A stretch of 64,000 nt of DNA, from positions 44,485,816 to 44,549,815 of the forward strand of contig CM037864.1 of NCBI GenBank assembly GCA_021292105.1, written 5' to 3'. The stretch is from Anadara kagoshimensis (taxonomy: Eukaryota; Mollusca; Bivalvia; Arcoida; Arcidae). The translations under genes and the position numbers were made by a program. Shown here piece by piece: positions 10,482-21,090 of this stretch (the first letter of the stretch is position 1; each line of letters starts with the position of its first letter). The notes below the pieces were generated by a model. That model was not told where the DNA came from and did not search any database. It saw only the letters and a program-made list of their open reading frames with translations.

Positions 10482-11281
10482 TACAATGTAGCATAATTTA
10501 TCGCTGAACATATACGTTTTTTTGTATTAGGTCAAATGTACCTTCTAAAGCTTGGTATTTTTTCTATCTATGGTACATGTGGTTTAACCCACATTTAAAT
10601 CATTAAAATATCAATGGTATATATGCTACCAGATGGTGTAAATTACTTCATGATTCAGACTACAAAGTTCATCAATGTAAGGTAATCAATTCATCCCTGT
10701 GGCTTTGTAAACGCTGTAAATATTAATGAGTGTGTATGTGGCTTTGTAAATCTTGTATATATTAATGAGTGTGTGATTTATTTAGATTTATTTCTATTCT
10801 TTAAAAATTAAACAAGAAGATTTTTTACTTGTAAAGAATGTTACAGACGTATTCCCTGGTGTTCTAGTTTTAAAAAAATGCGGAAAAGTGTGTCTGCTTT
10901 AATAATAATATCTTTGGTTTGATGACCTCCTCATTCAGTTTCCTTGAGGTGCTGGTGGTTTTTATCATTACCATTATCTACTAATCATATAAATAAAGGA
11001 AATACTACAACCTACAAACTGGCAATAAAGTACATGTCTGAATTAGAATGGTGTTTTACATCTTTCACTACACTGGTTAAAATGCCAATAATCTAGTCCG
11101 CCAGGTAATGTTGTTGTTGTTCTTATTGTTGCATATGCAACTATCGTGTAAATACTTAACTAAAACTAAAGTATTGACATTATACTAGCAAATGTTTTAT
11201 TATTATTATCATTATAATTTTTGTTGTTGTTGTGCTTTTTTTTATTATTATCAACACGTGATAATATTGAATGCTTCATTA
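10482..11281. other. Non-coding, nothing recognised
   Basis: AT-rich DNA with short homopolymer and trinucleotide runs (ttgttgttgt near 11110 and 11222). A 40-base phrase ending attaatgagtgtgt is duplicated near 10700-10770. No frame, RNA gene or known element can be supported. Confidence 0.6.
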
Positions 11282-11450
11282 CACACGTGGTGGGTGTAGC
11301 TATCTGCACAGGGTGCTTAAACTTCCGGAGCACCCGGTCTCTTTTTCCTGGTGTAAGTTCACGTGTTTAAAATAATTTACCAGTTTCAACGTTTTTACTT
11401 TACTTTATTGCGCTTTCAGAGACATTGATTGGTATGTTTGTTTTTGATTT
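11282..11450 (+). repeat. Dispersed family R1, copy 1
   Basis: Shares the phrases cacgtggtgggtgtagct, ttccggagcacccggtctc, aagttcacgtgttt and ggtatgtttgtttttga with five other places in the window (11935, 17219, 17945, 24603, 58827). About 170-200 bp, same orientation in all. No clear terminal inverted repeats and no B box seen, so its class is unknown. Confidence 0.8.
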
Positions 11451-11934
11451 AGTTACAAACACTTGAGTCCTTGTGACAGACAGTATAATTAAAAAGTATT
11501 TTAGTATAGTACTAGCATTTGACTTTCAGTAATAGTTGTAGCCTCTGATATCATGTCATTGGTAAAAATAATACCAATAGCCATTTTACGTATAACATTT
11601 GTGTAAATAATAATAATAATAATAAAACAGTTCAGATTCAACAAGAATACACATTGACAAACAAATGCTATACATGTATAAGGATATGAGGTAATAGGTA
11701 CAAGGTACAAAGATGTACCACGGGATCATTTGTTACAGCACAACAGACTTTACATGGTCACAGGGATATCTTTATATAAATCACTTTCATTTGATATCAA
11801 CATACAAAGACGATAAAATAACAATACACAGAAATATTGACAATTTTACAATCAGTGGTCTAATTAGGGTGTGTCTTTTTTGGTGCCTTATTTTCAGGTT
11901 CAGGTACGGGAGGTAAACAGATTTTTACAGCGGT
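11451..11934. other. Non-coding stretch between R1 copies
   Basis: Contains an (aat)n run near 11607-11625 and otherwise AT-rich DNA. Short open frames here have no recognisable protein character. Confidence 0.5.
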
Positions 11935-12610
11935 AAACGGGAGGCGCTTACCCTTCCAGAGCACCTGGTCTCACTTCTCTGGTGAAAGTTCGCGTGTTTT
12001 ACTGAATTTTTTAGCTTTTGGTTTGCTGTGGGATTGTGATATGGACAAGGATTGGTATGTTTGTTTTTACTTTGCTGTGGGATTGTGATATGGACATGGG
12101 TTGGTAAGTTTGTTTTCACTTTGCTTTAGAATTGCTATTTGGACATGGATTGGTATGTTTGTTTTTAATTTGCTTTAGGATTGCGATTTGGACATGGATT
12201 GGTATGTTTGTTTTTAATTTGCTGTGGGATTGTGATATGGACATGGGTTGGTAAGTTTGTTTTCACTTTGCTTTAGAATTGCGATTTGGACATGGATTGG
12301 TATGTTTGTTTTTAATTTGCTTTAGGATTGTGATTTGGACATGGATTGGTATGTTTGTTTTTACTTTGCTGTGGGATTGTGATATGGGCATGGGTTGGTA
12401 AGTTTGTTTTCACTTTGCTTTAGAATTGCGATTTGGACATGGATTGGTATGTTTGTTTTTAATTTGCTTTAGGATTGTGATTTGGACATGGATTGGTATT
12501 TTTGTTTTTACTTTGCTTTGTAATTGTGATATGAACATGGATTGGTATGTTTGTTTTCACTTTGCTTTAGGATTGTGATTTGGACCTCGATTGATATGTC
12601 TGTTTTTGAT
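11935..12610 (+). repeat. R1 copy 2 with its tail amplified into a 49-bp minisatellite
   Basis: The head (11935-12018) matches R1 (cttacccttccagagcacctgg..aagttcgcgtg). From about 12019 the R1 tail (tttgct..ggattgtgat..ggacatgg, then attggtatgtttgtttt) repeats about 11-12 times with a period near 49 bp and scattered substitutions. Other R1 copies carry this tail once. Confidence 0.9.
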
Positions 12611-13499
12611 TTCATAAATAATCGTCGTTTCGGCTTCGGCTACATTGACTGTTAAGTTATCATTCGTTCGCGCTCAAGCAAACGCAAATCATTTATGAAT
12701 AAAACAAAAACACTAGACTTGAAACGTTCTAAAAGTATATTATCATTTCATGTTCTTGGTTACATGGCCATCAACTGTTGTCAAGTACATGTTTTAGTTA
12801 CAAAGTATTTGTGCTGTTTGTTGTTGTAAAATAACTATTTTAATTTAGTATAAACAGCACCTTTAACATTTTATAAAAATAGATGCATGAAGTCACTATG
12901 GCAACTCCCTCCTACAACTGCAAGAGGGAAGTTTGAGTCAGCGGTACCTATCAGCGTTACATAGCTATACGTAAGATATCATGTACTTAATTTTATACTT
13001 TAGTCAGTATACAAGGAAAGCCATATACTTTTTAATTTCACAATCATTTCATTATATTTCAGTATAAAAATTCGACCAGGTAAGATTTTTGTAAACAGGA
13101 GTTTCTTTTGAAGTTGCAATGTACCTATACGTATATTCTTATTGCACAATGGTACTGATGACTTGTGTAAAATCCTTTTCACCATTATGTAGACAATACG
13201 ACTTATACATGTCCTGTTTTTTGTCTGTCTAAGTTCTTATAAGTCGTTACATAAGTTATAATAAATAATTATTTCATCATAAACATTTTTGGTTAGATCA
13301 TAATAGATGTAAACCGCAAGTATAAATAATATATCATAAATTTATTATTTTTTCCGATCTTAAGGATATTATAATTTACGACCAGATGAATATTACATTT
13401 CCTTGTTAAAATTCTCCGTAAATGACGTCATTTAATTGTATTCCTTCATAGTCTCTGTAATGGTTTGGTATTCACATCCGCAGGTGATTCCTAAGTAAT
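12611..13499. other. Non-coding, nothing recognised
   Basis: Starts with a short CpG-bearing patch (about 12620-12685) and continues as AT-rich DNA. No supported gene or repeat. Confidence 0.5.
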
Positions 13500-13805
13500 C
13501 CACTTGACATTTTCACAATCTTCCGTCTTCAGTCTAAACTAAGATTTTCTTTAACTCAATCTGGAAAAATTTGCAATCTTTTATAGTAATGTCATGTGCT
13601 GATTTTGATTTTTTATTAAAATTGTCATGTGCTGATTTTGAATGCATTATTTTAAAGAACTAAAATACATAGATGTTATAAGCTAAGAGAGATCTTGAAA
13701 ATAACACCTTAAATTTATATCTAAACAACTGTCAGCATAATTTAGATTTAAAATTTGCAAGATTAAAATCAAGAAAACGCTCAGCTACGAAACCATTGCG
13801 AGTGT
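13500..13805 (-). mobile_element. Diverged copy of MITE-C
   Basis: On the minus strand the centre reads like the element at 39593-39847 (aatttaaggtgt, attttcaagatct), and the ends carry related ttcacaatc / aagattttc phrases in inverted orientation. Divergence is high, so the borders are approximate. Confidence 0.5.
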
Positions 13806-13921
13806 CCAGCAGTTTCGAATTCATTGACATCTTGTTAATTATATAAATCGGGTTTAATAAAAACTAACAAAATATATTTCACACAATAAAGTCATGTACT
13901 ATTTTATTACACACGTGTAAA

Positions 13922-14092
13922 ATAGTTTCCGTGGCCTTGGAAACCAGCACTTGAAATTCCAATGTGCTTGCGCTATATATATGGTGTCAACTATTGAATG
14001 ATTGACACACTAATTAATGAAACAATCAACAGTCGACGTCATAGCTCGCGCACATTGGAATGTCGGACGATGGTTACCAAGGATTTCTGTGT
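13922..14092. mobile_element. Hairpin element with arms of about 80 bp
   Basis: The left arm contains ccttggaaacca, attccaatgtgc and tgacacact; the right arm contains the reverse complements (gcacattggaat, tggttaccaagg) in mirrored order around an AT-rich centre. This is a MITE-like inverted repeat without coding capacity. Confidence 0.75.
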
Positions 14093-14131
14093 CCATCAGT
14101 TCTTTTTTTCCTTGATAATATAATAAATTAA

Positions 14132-14265
14132 ATCTAACATTCGTGTTTATGTAATATTGAAATTATTAAAAACGTTTGAAATTCATTTATGCAACTCGCC
14201 AAGACTCGTTGTCTAAAAATTATTTCACTAGTTTAATAAATTCAATATTACACGAATACTCATGT
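14132..14265. mobile_element. Short hairpin element
   Basis: Left arm attcgtgtttatgtaatattgaa and right arm ttcaatattacacgaatact form an imperfect inverted repeat around about 60 bases. Adjacent to the previous hairpin. Confidence 0.65.
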
Positions 14266-14405
14266 ACAAGATCCTATTATTACAAAAACATTGATTTGTT
14301 ACGCTAAACAGGGCATTGGCCAGGGGTATGACCACTAGTTTTCAAAGGTAAGCCTAGCATTAGTTGGTCAACAAGTAGACAAGCCGAAAGCTCAAAACAT
14401 CAGAT

Positions 14406-14416
14406 AAGATGGCGAC
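14406..14416 (+). promoter_or_regulatory. YY1-like motif at the LINE 5' end
   Basis: aagatggcgac matches the core of the YY1 site. YY1 sites near the 5' end set transcription start in mammalian L1 elements, so a similar role here is possible, but this is inference. Confidence 0.35.
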
Positions 14417-14508
14417 AGGTAAAGAACGAATCTCGCACCGTTCTACAAATCGGACGGAGAATGAAGTGTAAAGCAGCTTTTTAAAAAACCCACTGAAGTT
14501 GGTGTATC

Positions 14509-15556
14509 ATGTATATCATGAAAATAATGGAAAATAGTGTATTTTCTGATGGGACTACGCCTAAACCAGCCAAACGAAATAAGAGAAAAAGGAGTAAACA
14601 AGATAAACAGGAAAATACAAAGAAAGGTGTTCATCGGGGTGATCAAAATATAAACATGAACATTAATAACAATTTCCCGTCACAATACACTCAACTTTCA
14701 ACACCAGTGCAATTATCACAAGACTTTAATTTTCCACATAGTATGGCTGCGGCATCTAAGCAACTAATGCACCATATGCAATACAATCAAAATTATCAAT
14801 ATATGTCGCCATGCTCTTCTGGTAACCCCAATATTGGACAAGCTACGCCTTAGTGGGTTACGGAGCTATGACTAATAAACTATCTACACTAGACTCTATT
14901 CAGGAAACTTTAACCAGTGTTAAATCTCCGTCAAATTCTGTTAAGGAAGAAACTGTCCGACTTGATAAGCAAATTAATGACATGGAAACCAATATGCAGA
15001 AAAAAGGGTTATTTTTTCGATGACCAAAAATAATCAATTAACGGATTAAACAAAACAATCACAAACATTTCAAAAAGTTTAAACGTCCAATCCGCTGATA
15101 TGGATAAAGCGCTGAAGACACTGGCTGATGAAAATGAACCATTAAAACAGCGCTACCGATTTACAAATGAAATCCACGAGAGATTTGTTTTTCAATACAA
15201 AAGAAAGTGTCAATGAAAACTGTGTTGATATGGTGCTCCATTTCTGTGAACAATAACTTGGTATTGCAGATGAAACAAGTAATATTAAACTGGGCCGTCT
15301 TGGAAAAAACGGTACCAAAATTGTCGTGAAGTTTAATTACTATGGAGATCGCGAGAATGTCTACAGTGCTAAAAGCAAGTTAAAGGGGAAAAAGTATGGC
15401 ATCGCACAACAACTACCGATGGATGTGAGGAATAAACGCAAAGTTTTACCACCCGTTTTTGTCGAGCTTACAAATAAAGGCAAAAACACATACTTCAAAG
15501 GAGACAAATTATATCTCAACGGTAAGGAATACAGGGCGCCAATATCACCGAAATAA
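14509..15556 (+). pseudogene. LINE ORF1-like protein, frameshifted
   Basis: The first open piece (14509-14853) is basic at the start (PAKRNKRKRSKQDK) and then Asn/Gln/Met-rich. A shifted piece after 14853 looks like coiled coil (LSTLDSIQETLTSVKS). The last piece (15326-15556) is a basic domain with VKFNYYGDRENVYSAKSKLKG and VLPPVFVELTNKGK, typical of the RNA-binding C-terminal part of invertebrate LINE ORF1 products. At least two frameshifts separate the pieces. The family resemblance is from memory of such proteins; no search was possible. Confidence 0.65.
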
Positions 15557-15572
15557 CATTAACGTGGGAAAT

Positions 15573-15925
15573 ACATTGACATTTTAACTTGAAACATTAA
15601 TGGGTTGTATAGTAAAATTAACAATGCTGACTTTATTGATACGATCTACTTCTATTTTCGGAAACAAGATTAAACAGTAGGGACAATGTAGAATTAAAGG
15701 GGTTCGATTTATTGGAACTACTTAACCGTACAGTTAATGTTGGAAGACGCAGTGAAGGCGGACTTGGTGCGTTTTGTAAAGGTAACACGTATTGAGAAAA
15801 AAAATCAAAATGGACTCCTTGTCTTAAAATTAGATAGAATATATTTTTTTTAATTTTGAAAACGATCTATATAATATATGTTTCAGAATATTATAAAACT
15901 GATACTGTTTTATCTGCCAGCCATC
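15573..15925 (+). pseudogene. LINE ORF2 endonuclease remnant
   Basis: Translation in shifting frames gives a WNINGL-like start in which the Trp codon has become a stop (TGA), then NRTVNVGRRSEGGLGAFCKG and NGLLVLKLD. These follow the order of the endonuclease/exonuclease/phosphatase fold of LINE ORF2. The match stops abruptly before the 3' tail. Confidence 0.6.
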
Positions 15926-16000
15926 AATTGTTATATAATATTGCTATGTGGATACAAGCCTGTATAATTGTTTTATGCCAATAAAGTTTTTTATTATTAC

Positions 16001-17218
16001 AGATGCGACAGACAGATTCTTATAGCTATTTAAAAAACGCATTTCCACATTCCACATTTAGGTGAACTTTAAAGAAGCGTTATGTTAATATCCTTGTTTT
16101 TCAGTGTGAATTTAGCAGTAAATCAGCTACCTTAATTAACATTTAACACTTGTTTTTGATTAACCTTTAACCGCTTATTTATTTTTTATCAACATTTTAC
16201 TGCTCAGTTTTAGTAACCTTCTACCACTTGTTTTATTTACCTGTTACCGCGTGTTTACTGTTTAAAATTTTGTTTATGATTAAACTTTGACTCGGAAATA
16301 TTTTTGGAATTTCAGTCCTGTATTTCCTAGTCTGTTTTACTGTAAATCAGGACAACTGTCAGAGAAACATGACGCAAAATAAAATTCCTCCGAGACAATT
16401 ATTATTATGAACAGTACAGAACTGTCGAAAGTTTAGCAATAAGCTAAGGAATTAGTGCTAAATCACATCTGCTAGAAATATCTCGGCATTTTCGAAGTGT
16501 CGTGTCTTACCATCGCTTATATTTTATGCTTATAAATGTAGTTTCATTATTAATGTTGATTTGTTTGATTTAATATGCTTTAACCAATACACATCAAATG
16601 GTCTGTTATTGCAATGAAAACAAAATCATAAAATCAGTCCTCAAATGTGGGTTTCAATAATTATATAATTGTATGTGTTCTATAACCAATTGCAAACATT
16701 GTACACGTTATTGTTCTGCTATATGTTCTAATAAAGCAGCATTAAACAAGACGTAAATACATCTGAGCATGCTTGTAGGCTAGATCTAGTAGACATCCAA
16801 ACAATCCATCAATATTCACATAAATTTAACGCATCTCATTAATTAGTGACCATCAGACCTTGAAGTGAAAAACATCCCAAAGACGTAGGACTTATTTCCT
16901 ATTTACGTAATTTACCTCACCATTATGTCGCGGATATAAAATTGATATATTTATAGACATTTTAACCACAAACAAGTGTTTCATTAATTAGATCATCATA
17001 AAGTCATGTACAACTCGTTATAACTAATAATAATCGGTTGTAATACTTGGTGGTATAGAAACATTAACAAGAATGATATAAGAAAACTTGAAGACCATTG
17101 ATAAAAGACTTCCTTGCATTGAGCGGCAACAAGGGGCACGTTGTCAGCCAGGTCGTTCACGGTACTTCTTCAATTTTCAATTGGTTCATGTCAATGTTCT
17201 TTTCATTTCTAATTTTGA
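16001..17218. other. Non-coding, nothing recognised
   Basis: AT-rich DNA. Phrases such as taacctt.taccgctt recur loosely near 16110-16260 but no unit can be defined. No gene supported. Confidence 0.5.
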
Positions 17219-17385
17219 TTCCACACGTAGCGGGTGTAGCTAGCTTTAACAAAAGGTACTTACCCTTCTAGATCATCCGGCATCACATGGAAGTTCACTT
17301 GTTTAACCTAATGTGCCAGCTTCAAAGTTTTCACTTTGCTTTAGGATTCTGATTTGGACATAGATCGGTATATTAGTTTTTGATA
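17219..17385 (+). repeat. Dispersed family R1, copy 3
   Basis: Matches R1 by acacgtagcgggtgtagct, cttaccctt, aagttcac.tgttta and tttgctttaggattctgatttgg, but the central CCGGAGCACCC has decayed. Confidence 0.75.
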
Positions 17386-17944
17386 TAATGATTCCGGCTT
17401 GATTTCATATCGGCGAGATTCTTTATTACATAGGTTAATGTAGTATTCTTTTCAGGAAGTAGTTTTCTGAATCTCATGAAATGAACAAACTACAGGTAAA
17501 AAACCTTCAGAGAAGCCAAAAATCACATTATATTTTTCTCCCATCATTGGTATTAAGAGAAAAAAAATTGTACTCCTAGGATACCTTGGATTAGTTTTGG
17601 TAGCCACGGCAACACCATGTACCAATTTGAATTCTATCGGCCCATAAATACTTCTGACCAAGAAATCTGTCAAATTGTTTCAGAGTTTTAATTTGCCAAG
17701 CTTCACATGGATTCCATACATACATATACTGAAGATATATACTGGGGTATACCATCAACAGAATGTTAGTGTTTGATTCATTCAACTCCACCTACAGGTG
17801 ATGTTCTATTAATCATCCTAAATTTTTAGACTATGTGAACACCATCTATCCTATTGGGTTTGAAATAAATGATACGACTGATTCCCGAAGTTCCTTTTCA
17901 TTTTTATGATTTAAATTATGACGCCCGCTCATTTCAAGCGGTGT
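17386..17944. other. Non-coding, nothing recognised
   Basis: Short minus-strand open frames (17452-17791) have no domain or compositional support. No other feature supported. Confidence 0.5.
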
Positions 17945-18152
17945 CACGTTCCTTTCGTTCTCAATTTTGATTACACGCGTGGCATGCGTCGGTAGCTAAA
18001 CAGGAGGTGCTTACCTTTCCGGAGCACCCGGTCTCACTTCCCTGGTAAAAGTTTTATTGTTTAATTTAATTTGTCAGTGTTCAGAGTTTTTTCTTTGCTA
18101 TGGAATTGTGATTTGGACATGGGTGGGTATGTTTGTTTTTGATTATGACATT
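17945..18152 (+). repeat. Dispersed family R1, copy 4
   Basis: Carries ctaaacaggaggtgcttacc, ttccggagcacccggtctca and the tail ggattgtgat-type segment followed by gggtatgtttgtttttgatta. Confidence 0.85.
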
Positions 18153-19005
18153 TATAAAAGTTGACAACAGACAAAAGACATCCGCAATTATACATCATGG
18201 GAATGATGGAATATAATTCAAGGTTCTGTTTACTTTGAAAGATAACACCTTGATAATAAGTAAATAAAAAACTCGTGTGAATATGAGAATTTTTCCCATG
18301 AACTCGTGTGACATTTTAGAATTCTACACTGATGATACTAAATGTTGGCGACGTAGATAAATTTGACGTGTAAACCTTGACGTTGATTGAGTTTATAAAC
18401 TTTTAGTATAAAAGTATATTGATGACAAATTTTTGAAAGAAATAATTGGTTAAAAAAGGAATTTTGGCGGAAAAACAGACACAAACAAAAAATTAATGAC
18501 ATTACAAGAAATGAAGAAATATGGTAAAAACCAAGCTGTTAACGCCTGGTACTTTTTGTTGGTTATTTTAAATTCCAACACAAATGTGCCAGAAAATAAC
18601 AAAAATTCAAATAATAAGACAATAAAATAGTTATTGTGATAAGTTTGATGTTATATAATGATTGAGCAGTGTGTAATACGTAGTTAATTCCACGAATAAG
18701 TGTTATATAAACTCCGGGATATATGTACTGCTGATGAGTTTTATTGGTGTGAAAACATTGGTTTTTGCCAAAAAACTTGAATGTTTCCATATATCATGGT
18801 GCCGCGCGACTTGCTAGAGCTGATAAAAACTTATAATTTTTGCTAACTTTACATTAAGACAAGAAGTGAGATATGATGGATTACAATATTATTTTTGTAA
18901 ATTGATTTAACTAATAAATTATATGCCAATATTAAAGTCATCAAAACATTTAGCAATTATGTTCATATACGATTTAAAAAAAACTGATTTCGGTCCCATA
19001 TGTGT
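18153..19005. other. Non-coding, nothing recognised
   Basis: AT-rich with short homopolymer runs. Open frames are short and lack protein character. Confidence 0.5.
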
Positions 19006-19872
19006 CAATCTTATTACATCGTGGTTTTGATTGTATTGTGTTCTTGTTAGCATTGGGTTTTCTTGGCTTATACATTGTGTTCTTGGTTGCATCATGTACG
19101 AGGTTGCATTGTGTTCTTAGTGGCATCGTGTTTCTCAGTTACATCGTGTTCTTGCTCGCATCGTGTTCTTGGAGGCATCCCCTTTTCTTTGTTGCATCGT
19201 GTTTTCTTGATTACATTGCGTCTTTGATTGCGTCATGTTTTCTTGGTTACATCGTGTTCTTGGTTACATTGCGATTCTTTGTCGCGTTTTGTTCGTGGCT
19301 ACATTGTGTTCTTAATTTTATCAATTTTAGTTTACATCGTGTTCTTGTTTACATCATGTTCTTGGTTACATTGTGTTCTTGGCTACATTGTGTTCTTGGT
19401 TACATCGTGTTCTTTGCTACATTGTGTTCTTAATTACATCGGGTTTTTTTTGTGTTATATTGTGTTCTTAATTACATTGTGCTCTTGGTTACACCGTGTT
19501 CTTGGTTACATTGTGTTCTTAATTACATCGGTTTTTTTGTTACATTGTGTTCTTAATTACATTGTGCTCTTGGTTACACCGTGTTCTTGGTTACATTGTG
19601 TTCTTAATTACATTGTGCTCTTGGTTACATCGTGTTCTTGGTTACATTGTGTTCTTAATTACATTGTGCTCTTGGTTACATTGTGTTCTTAATTACATTG
19701 TGCTCTTGGTTACATCGTGTTCTTGGTTACATTGTGTTCTTAATTACATTGTGCTCTTGGTTACATTGTGTTCTTAATTACATTGTGCTCTTGGTTACAC
19801 CGTGTTCTTGGTTACATTGTGTTCTTAATTACATTGTGCTCTTGGTTACACCGTGTTCTTGGTTACATTGCT
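19006..19872 (+). repeat. Minisatellite, 17-bp unit with a 51-bp higher-order pattern
   Basis: Units of the type ttacattgtgttcttgg repeat about 50 times. The left third is degenerate; from about 19340 units are regular and group in sets such as ..ttcttaa / ..gctcttgg / ..ttcttgg. Because 17 is not a multiple of 3, the repeat-derived open frames drift through phases and show only the translated repeat. Confidence 0.92.
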
Positions 19873-19899
19873 CACCACGCTGCTTCTATGTATGAAGTT

Positions 19900-21090
19900 C
19901 AATGACTGTATATGCCTTTTGGTTCACGACAGTCATATTTAACATTTTCGTAAATTACACCAATGTGACCTTGAACTCAGCTCAAGGTCAACTCTATTTG
20001 CAAATATTGTACAACTAATTATGCTAATTATATATGTGAAGGTTTTTTAGTTCATGAGAAATCATTTTGAGCGTTTTACAAACAATGCCACTGTAACCAT
20101 GAACGAAGGTAAAAGTGAAAATTTTCCACAAACTTAGTAGAACTTTACATTCTGGTTTCAAGATCCTAGGAGAAGTCATTTTAGTGATTTTCCACTTAGA
20201 TGATATTTTCAGCGGAAGGTTCTGCTAAGCTAATTTTTCAGACCTTCTTATTTACTTTCATTTGTTATCCATATAACCAACCATTACATTATTTAAAAAA
20301 ACAGAAATGTTTGTGGATTTTAATACTAAAATGTAGTTAAAAATATCACAGCATGATTTCTCTCAAAAGGAGATAAGTGTAGTCGCCCTTGGATTGAAGA
20401 GAATTTAAAAGTCATTATTGTCACTGTGATCTGGACCAAAGGTCGTCATGATGAATTTCCGAAACAAAACTGCTCCAAAATATTTTTTTAGTAATAGAGG
20501 TAATTTTTATGGTGAATGGGACTTTCAACAAAGCTGAATGGGAATTAATTTGCTTTACTTTGCTTCACTTTGCATAGCTCAACATGCTGATTATATATGA
20601 CAATATGCCTATTGGCTCCTTAGAAGAAGTTATGTTTGTATTTTTTTCGTTCAATGTCACTACAGCCTTTAGTAAAGACAACTTTGTAGAACGAAACATG
20701 CTGATTCTTTATATGTGGTGGGATAATTATACGCTATAATTGGTCACTGTGACCATGAACACATACCAAGGACAAACTATTCACACTTTTTAGACTCCAA
20801 CACACTGATTTTATGTATAAAGTTTGACGTATATATTCCTTTTCAGTCATGACAAAAAGCCATTTTTGCACAAAAGGTCACCGTAACATTTAATGCAGGT
20901 CAAGGTCAAATATATTTGCAAACTTTGTAGAAATCAAGGCAGTGGTTCTATATATGTAGTTTGATGTCTTCAGGTCTTTTGTTTCATGAGAAGAAACAAT
21001 TTTTCTGCGTTTAGTGTTTTTACATAAAAGGTTAACCATAAATGAATATCAAGGTCAAAACTATTCGAAAACTTTGAAGTTCGTCTTCGG
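19900..21090 (+). repeat. Degenerate tandem or clustered repeat with AGGTCA motifs
   Basis: Segments with the order tgaccttgaa/caaggtcaa, ctatttgcaaa.tttgta, tgattatatatgt, agtttgatgt, catgagaa..attttt recur near 19980, 20100, 20600, 20760, 20890 and 21050, spaced irregularly (about 150-190 bp where adjacent). Similar 'ggtcaaggtcaa' text occurs at 34330. It looks like an old amplified element; class unknown. Confidence 0.55.

Larger units (their letters stand above)
14390..16000 (+). mobile_element. Internally deleted, decayed LINE (non-LTR retrotransposon)
   Basis: Contains an ORF1-like region (14509-15556), the start of an apurinic-type endonuclease (about 15573-15925, NINGLYSKI..RRSEGGLGAFCKG), and then a short 3' tail with aataaagttttttattatta. 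The reverse transcriptase is missing, so most of ORF2 has been deleted while both ends remain. Frameshifts and stops interrupt both frames. Clade not assigned. Confidence 0.75.

Noticed and set aside
19002-19895. Leu/Cys/Trp-rich frames resembling membrane proteins
   Set aside because: Translation of the 17-bp minisatellite; phases drift and there are no exon signals.
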